Positions 7,348 through 9,640 of a DNA stretch of 9,640 nucleotides are shown here, piece after piece. Both the position numbers and the translations under genes were made by a program. The stretch is taken from contig JALGZO010000310.1 of NCBI GenBank assembly GCA_025774865.1, positions 1 to 9,640 of the forward strand. The letters are read 5' to 3'. The notes beneath the pieces are model-generated. The model did not search any database. It had not been told where the DNA came from and saw only the letters and a list, made by a program, of their open reading frames with translations. Source of the stretch: a bacterium (GTDB taxonomy: Bacteria > ARS69). Every line of letters starts with the position of its first letter. Within the stretch, counting starts at the first letter, position 1.

Positions 7348-7379
7348 TCCTCAGCCTCAACTCATCGTTAAGAAGATCT
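7326..7379. promoter_or_regulatory. Interrupted inverted repeat around the LysR start codon
   Basis: The left arm AGATCTT-g-AACGATG (7326-7340) is complementary to CATCGTT-aag-AAGATCT (7363-7379), with two extra bases in the right-arm spacer. The 22 bases between the arms contain the LysR start codon (7345-7347) and its Shine-Dalgarno. Such a dyad could be an autoregulatory operator or an RNA hairpin limiting LysR translation. The left arm lies inside the coding sequence, so chance similarity is possible. Confidence 0.35.
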
Positions 7380-7509
7380 GAACCAAACGTCAATATAAGT
7401 CACTGGAAAAGAACCGACCAGATGACGACTTTCTCGTCGGGGGACAGACGGCTTGCCCCCTTTTTGTTTGCCGGTCTGACCCTGCGCGGCTCGGAAAGGG
7501 GGTGCCGCG
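7348..7509. promoter_or_regulatory. Divergent promoter region between LysR and hydrogenase genes
   Basis: This 162-bp region is the most AT-rich of the window, especially 7363-7420. It must hold the LysR promoter on the minus strand and very probably the hydrogenase promoter on the plus strand. A TATAAG (7394-7399) could be a plus-strand -10 element, but no convincing -35 stands 17 bases before it. I found no exact T-N11-A LysR box with good symmetry. The Shine-Dalgarno of the hydrogenase gene, AAAGGGGGT, is at 7495-7503, six bases before the ATG at 7510. Confidence 0.6.
7424..7465 (+). terminator. Weak attenuator-like hairpins in the hydrogenase leader
   Basis: GGGGG (7439-7443) can pair with CCCCC (7456-7460) around a 12-base loop, and TTTTT (7461-7465) follows at once, as in an intrinsic terminator. 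Just upstream, GACGA (7424-7428) can pair with TCGTC (7434-7438). The stems are only five pairs each. The element lies between the presumed promoter and the start codon at 7510, so it would act as an attenuator rather than end a gene. It may be fortuitous. Confidence 0.22.
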
Positions 7510-8670
7510 ATGGCTGACTCGGGAACACTGGGCGCCACCGGTCGATGGACAGGAGGTCCAACGACCGACCGCCGAGCCGTCCTCAAACAAGTGTGTATTC
7601 TTGCAGCGGCTTCGGTGGGACTGCCCTCGTCGGTGGGCGTTCGGATCGCCCTGGCGGCGGCCTCCGGCCTCCGGCCGTCGGTCATCTGGCTGCACTTCCA
7701 GGAATGTACGGGCTGCACCGAGACGCTGCTGCGGACCTCGCACCCGACGCTCTCGAAGCTCATTCTGGATCTCATCTCGCTCGACTACCATGAAACGCTT
7801 CTCGTGGGCGCGGGCCGACAGGCTCACGACGCGTTGCGCGAGACAATGGAGCAGCGCGTCGGGAAGTACGTCTGTGTGGTGGAGGGATCCATCCCCACCG
7901 CCGACAACGGCGTCCACTGCAAGATCGGCGGCCGCCCGGCCGTGGAGATCCTGCGCGAGGTCGCCGATCGCGCGGGTGCGATCATCGCAATTGGCTCCTG
8001 CGCGGCGTTTGGCGGTCTCGCGGCGGCCGATCCCAACCCGACGAGAGCGAAGGGCGTTTCCGACGTTCTTCCGGACAAGACGATCGTCAACATCCCCGGC
8101 TGTCCTCCGAATCCGTACAACTTCCTCGGCACCGTGCTCCAGTACGTCGCTCTCGGGGGGCTTCCGGAACTCGACGAGAAGGGACGTCCGAAGTTCGCGT
8201 ACGGCCGTACGATTCACGAGCATTGCCCGCGCCGACCGCACTTCGATGCCGGACGTTTCGTACGCAAGTTCGGCGACGAGGGGCACCGGGAAGGCTGGTG
8301 CCTCTACGCGGTGGGATGCAAGGGACCGCAGACCCACGCGAACTGCCCCACACAGCAATTCGGCGAAGTCGGTGCGTGGCCGGTGGGGGTCGGGCATCCG
8401 TGCGTTGGGTGCACGGAGGAGAAACTCCTGTGGAGAACGGCGATCCACGAAACGATCCCGGTGGAGAGCCCGACCTCACCGGCCTTCTATCCCCCGGTGG
8501 AGCCGACCCGGCAAGGTGTGAGCCCCGTCGCGACGGGCGTGGCCGGCCTCGTCGCGGGCGGTCTTCTCGGAGCAACGATCATGGGTGCCCGAAAGCTGAG
8601 CCGGAAGCACATGGAAGAAGAGGAGGGCGGTGAGAAAGGCGGGACGGCCGGTCGAGAGAAAGGGACTTAG
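7510..8670 (+). CDS. hybO: [NiFe]-hydrogenase small subunit, Tat-exported, membrane-anchored (HybO type)
   Basis: A 386-residue small subunit that carries electrons from the NiFe site of the large subunit through three iron-sulfur clusters. The N-terminus has a twin-arginine signal, DRRAVLK (20-26), then a hydrophobic stretch, so the complex faces the periplasm. Proximal cluster ligands: C66 and C69 in ECTGCTE, C164 in GSCAAFGG, C198 in IPGCPP. Distal cluster: H236, C239, C264, C270. Medial three-Cys cluster: C279, C298, C301. The two extra cysteines that mark oxygen-tolerant enzymes are glycines (G68 and G169), so this is the standard, probably oxygen-sensitive form. A hydrophobic segment at about 336-357 is the membrane anchor, followed by a charged tail (KHMEEEEGGEKGG). 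A HybA-like gene follows at once, as in hybOABC operons. The large subunit is not in the window. Confidence 0.95.
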   Translation: MADSGTLGATGRWTGGPTTDRRAVLKQVCILAAASVGLPSSVGVRIALAAASGLRPSVIWLHFQECTGCTETLLRTSHPTLSKLILDLISLDYHETLLVGAGRQAHDALRETMEQRVGKYVCVVEGSIPTADNGVHCKIGGRPAVEILREVADRAGAIIAIGSCAAFGGLAAADPNPTRAKGVSDVLPDKTIVNIPGCPPNPYNFLGTVLQYVALGGLPELDEKGRPKFAYGRTIHEHCPRRPHFDAGRFVRKFGDEGHREGWCLYAVGCKGPQTHANCPTQQFGEVGAWPVGVGHPCVGCTEEKLLWRTAIHETIPVESPTSPAFYPPVEPTRQGVSPVATGVAGLVAGGLLGATIMGARKLSRKHMEEEEGGEKGGTAGREKGT

Positions 8671-8673
8671 GTC

Positions 8674-9588
8674 ATGTCCATGGACCGGCGTACCGCGCTC
8701 AAGAGGCTGCTGGCTGGCGCGACGGTCGCCGCGACCGGGCCCACGGTCACGTCGGCGCGCGAGCCGGCCCCGCCTCGAGAAGATGCCGTCGGGATGCTCT
8801 ACGACGCGACGACCTGCATCGGGTGCAAGGCGTGTGTCACCGCCTGCAAGAACGCCAACGGCGACCGCGCCGAGTGGGGTGGCGTCCCCGGCGAGCAGAA
8901 CCTGGGCGCTCTCTACGACGCTCCGATTGATCTCTCGGGGCGCACCAGGAACATCATCAAGCTGGCGAAGGAGAGTGATCGCACCTCGTTCGTGAAGCGT
9001 CAGTGCATGCACTGCTTGGAGCCCGCCTGCGCCTCGGTCTGCATGATGGGTGCGATGCAGAAGCGGCGGTGGGGAGTGGTCACCTACGACGTCAGTCACT
9101 GCATCGGTTGTCGATACTGTCAGGTCGCCTGCCAGTTCAACATTCCGAAGTTCGAGTGGGATTCTCCCACCCCGACCATCGTCAAGTGCGAGATGTGTTA
9201 CCACCGCCTCGTCGAAGGCGGGATCCCGGCTTGCTGCGAGGCGTGCCCGGCTGAAGCCGTGGTCTTCGGGCGATACGAGGAGCTCTTGAACGAGGCGAAG
9301 AACCGCATCGAGAGCAAGCCAGATCGTTACGAGCCGCATGTGTACGGAGAGACGGAGGGGGGCGGCACCCAGGTTCTCTACCTGACGGCCAAGGGCTTCG
9401 ACTTCGAGAAGCTGGGTCTTCCCGACATCGGCGACGAGCCCGTGCCGGAGCTGGCGGAGACGATCCAGCACGGCGTGTACCGCGGATTCATCGCACCCGC
9501 CGCCCTGTATGCGGCCCTGGGCTTCGTGTTCATGCGCCACCGACGGAACACCACAGAGTCGGCGGAAGGGGAGGGGGCGACATCGTGA
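8674..9588 (+). CDS. hybA: HybA-like periplasmic four-cluster ferredoxin of the hydrogenase
   Basis: A 304-residue iron-sulfur subunit expected to pass electrons between the hydrogenase small subunit and the quinone-reactive membrane subunit. It begins with a Tat signal, DRRTALKRLL (4-13). Four [4Fe-4S] ligand sets are visible: C48, C51, C54, C58; C111, C114, C119, C123; C143, C146, C149, C153; and C172, C175, C187, C191, with an additional C188 beside the last set. This is the arrangement of HybA and related DmsB/NrfC-type proteins. A C-terminal hydrophobic helix (about 270-286, GFIAPAALYAALGFVFM) followed by RHRR anchors it in the membrane, as in HybA. The start lies three bases after the previous stop and is preceded by GAGAAAGGG. 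Its stop overlaps the next start as GTGA, which points to translational coupling. Confidence 0.93.
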   Translation: MSMDRRTALKRLLAGATVAATGPTVTSAREPAPPREDAVGMLYDATTCIGCKACVTACKNANGDRAEWGGVPGEQNLGALYDAPIDLSGRTRNIIKLAKESDRTSFVKRQCMHCLEPACASVCMMGAMQKRRWGVVTYDVSHCIGCRYCQVACQFNIPKFEWDSPTPTIVKCEMCYHRLVEGGIPACCEACPAEAVVFGRYEELLNEAKNRIESKPDRYEPHVYGETEGGGTQVLYLTAKGFDFEKLGLPDIGDEPVPELAETIQHGVYRGFIAPAALYAALGFVFMRHRRNTTESAEGEGATS

Positions 9589-9640
9589 GTACTGTCGCGC
9601 GCCCGGTTGGCGGACCGATCGTCAACTGGCCCTTCAAAGT
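9585..9640 (+). CDS. hybB: N-terminus of a probable HybB/NrfD-type membrane subunit (cut by window end)
   Basis: Only about 18 codons are present. A GTG at 9585 overlaps the TGA of the preceding gene, and GGAAGGGGAGGGGG at 9563-9576 is a strong Shine-Dalgarno. The translation begins (M)STVARPVGGPIVNWPFK. A PVGG..-W-PF.. start is common in HybB/NrfD-family quinone-reactive subunits, just before the first membrane helix. The order small subunit, HybA, then this gene matches hybOABC. The family call rests mainly on context. Confidence 0.7.
   Translation, partial: MSTVARPVGGPIVNWPFK

Noticed and set aside
7442-7456. Sigma-54 promoter-like sequence (GGACAG, five bases, TTGC) before the hydrogenase genes
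   Set aside because: The -12 TTGC is present, but the -24 element lacks the invariant GG in the correct register, so the match is not convincing.
7390-8448. Minus-strand open frame opposite the hydrogenase small subunit
   Set aside because: No family motifs and complete overlap with a clearly identified gene.
8476-9540. Minus-strand open frame opposite the HybA-like gene
   Set aside because: No family motifs; the plus strand carries four intact iron-sulfur motifs.

Overview
The window is GC-rich bacterial DNA with strong third-position GC bias. It carries two electron-transfer gene clusters separated by a LysR-type regulator. The genes are tightly packed, with Shine-Dalgarno sites of the AGGGA/GGAGG type. 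Gene content (acyl-CoA dehydrogenase with a private ETF and ETF-quinone oxidoreductase, and a HybO-HybA-HybB type hydrogenase) fits a respiratory or fermentative Gram-negative bacterium, such as a member of the former Deltaproteobacteria or a related high-GC phylum. Taxonomy cannot be settled from the sequence alone.

Layout: 1-459 is a gene-free leader with a large inverted repeat (62-195) and a near-perfect 16-bp palindrome (344-359). A plus-strand operon follows: a 743-aa atypical acyl-CoA dehydrogenase (460-2691), a 613-aa FixC/ETF-quinone oxidoreductase fused to an eight-cysteine ferredoxin domain (2718-4559), an ETF beta-like subunit (4572-5381) and an ETF alpha-like subunit (5386-6435). 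A LysR regulator (6457-7347) lies on the minus strand, convergent with the ETF operon and divergent from the next cluster. After a 162-bp divergent promoter region come the [NiFe]-hydrogenase small subunit (7510-8670), a HybA-like four-cluster Tat-exported ferredoxin (8674-9588) and the first codons of a probable HybB/NrfD-type membrane subunit (9585-9640, cut by the window edge).

Probable working: the first operon would take electrons from an unidentified acyl-CoA substrate and pass them through its own ETF and the iron-sulfur flavoprotein to the membrane quinone pool. The hydrogenase cluster would exchange electrons between H2 on the outer face of the membrane and the same pool, through HybA and HybB. 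Shared use of quinone is an inference from family knowledge; the sequence shows only that the genes are neighbours. The most unusual feature is the first operon: all four proteins keep the fold-level motifs of their families but depart from consensus at cofactor or docking motifs, which suggests a specialised, co-evolved electron-transfer chain.
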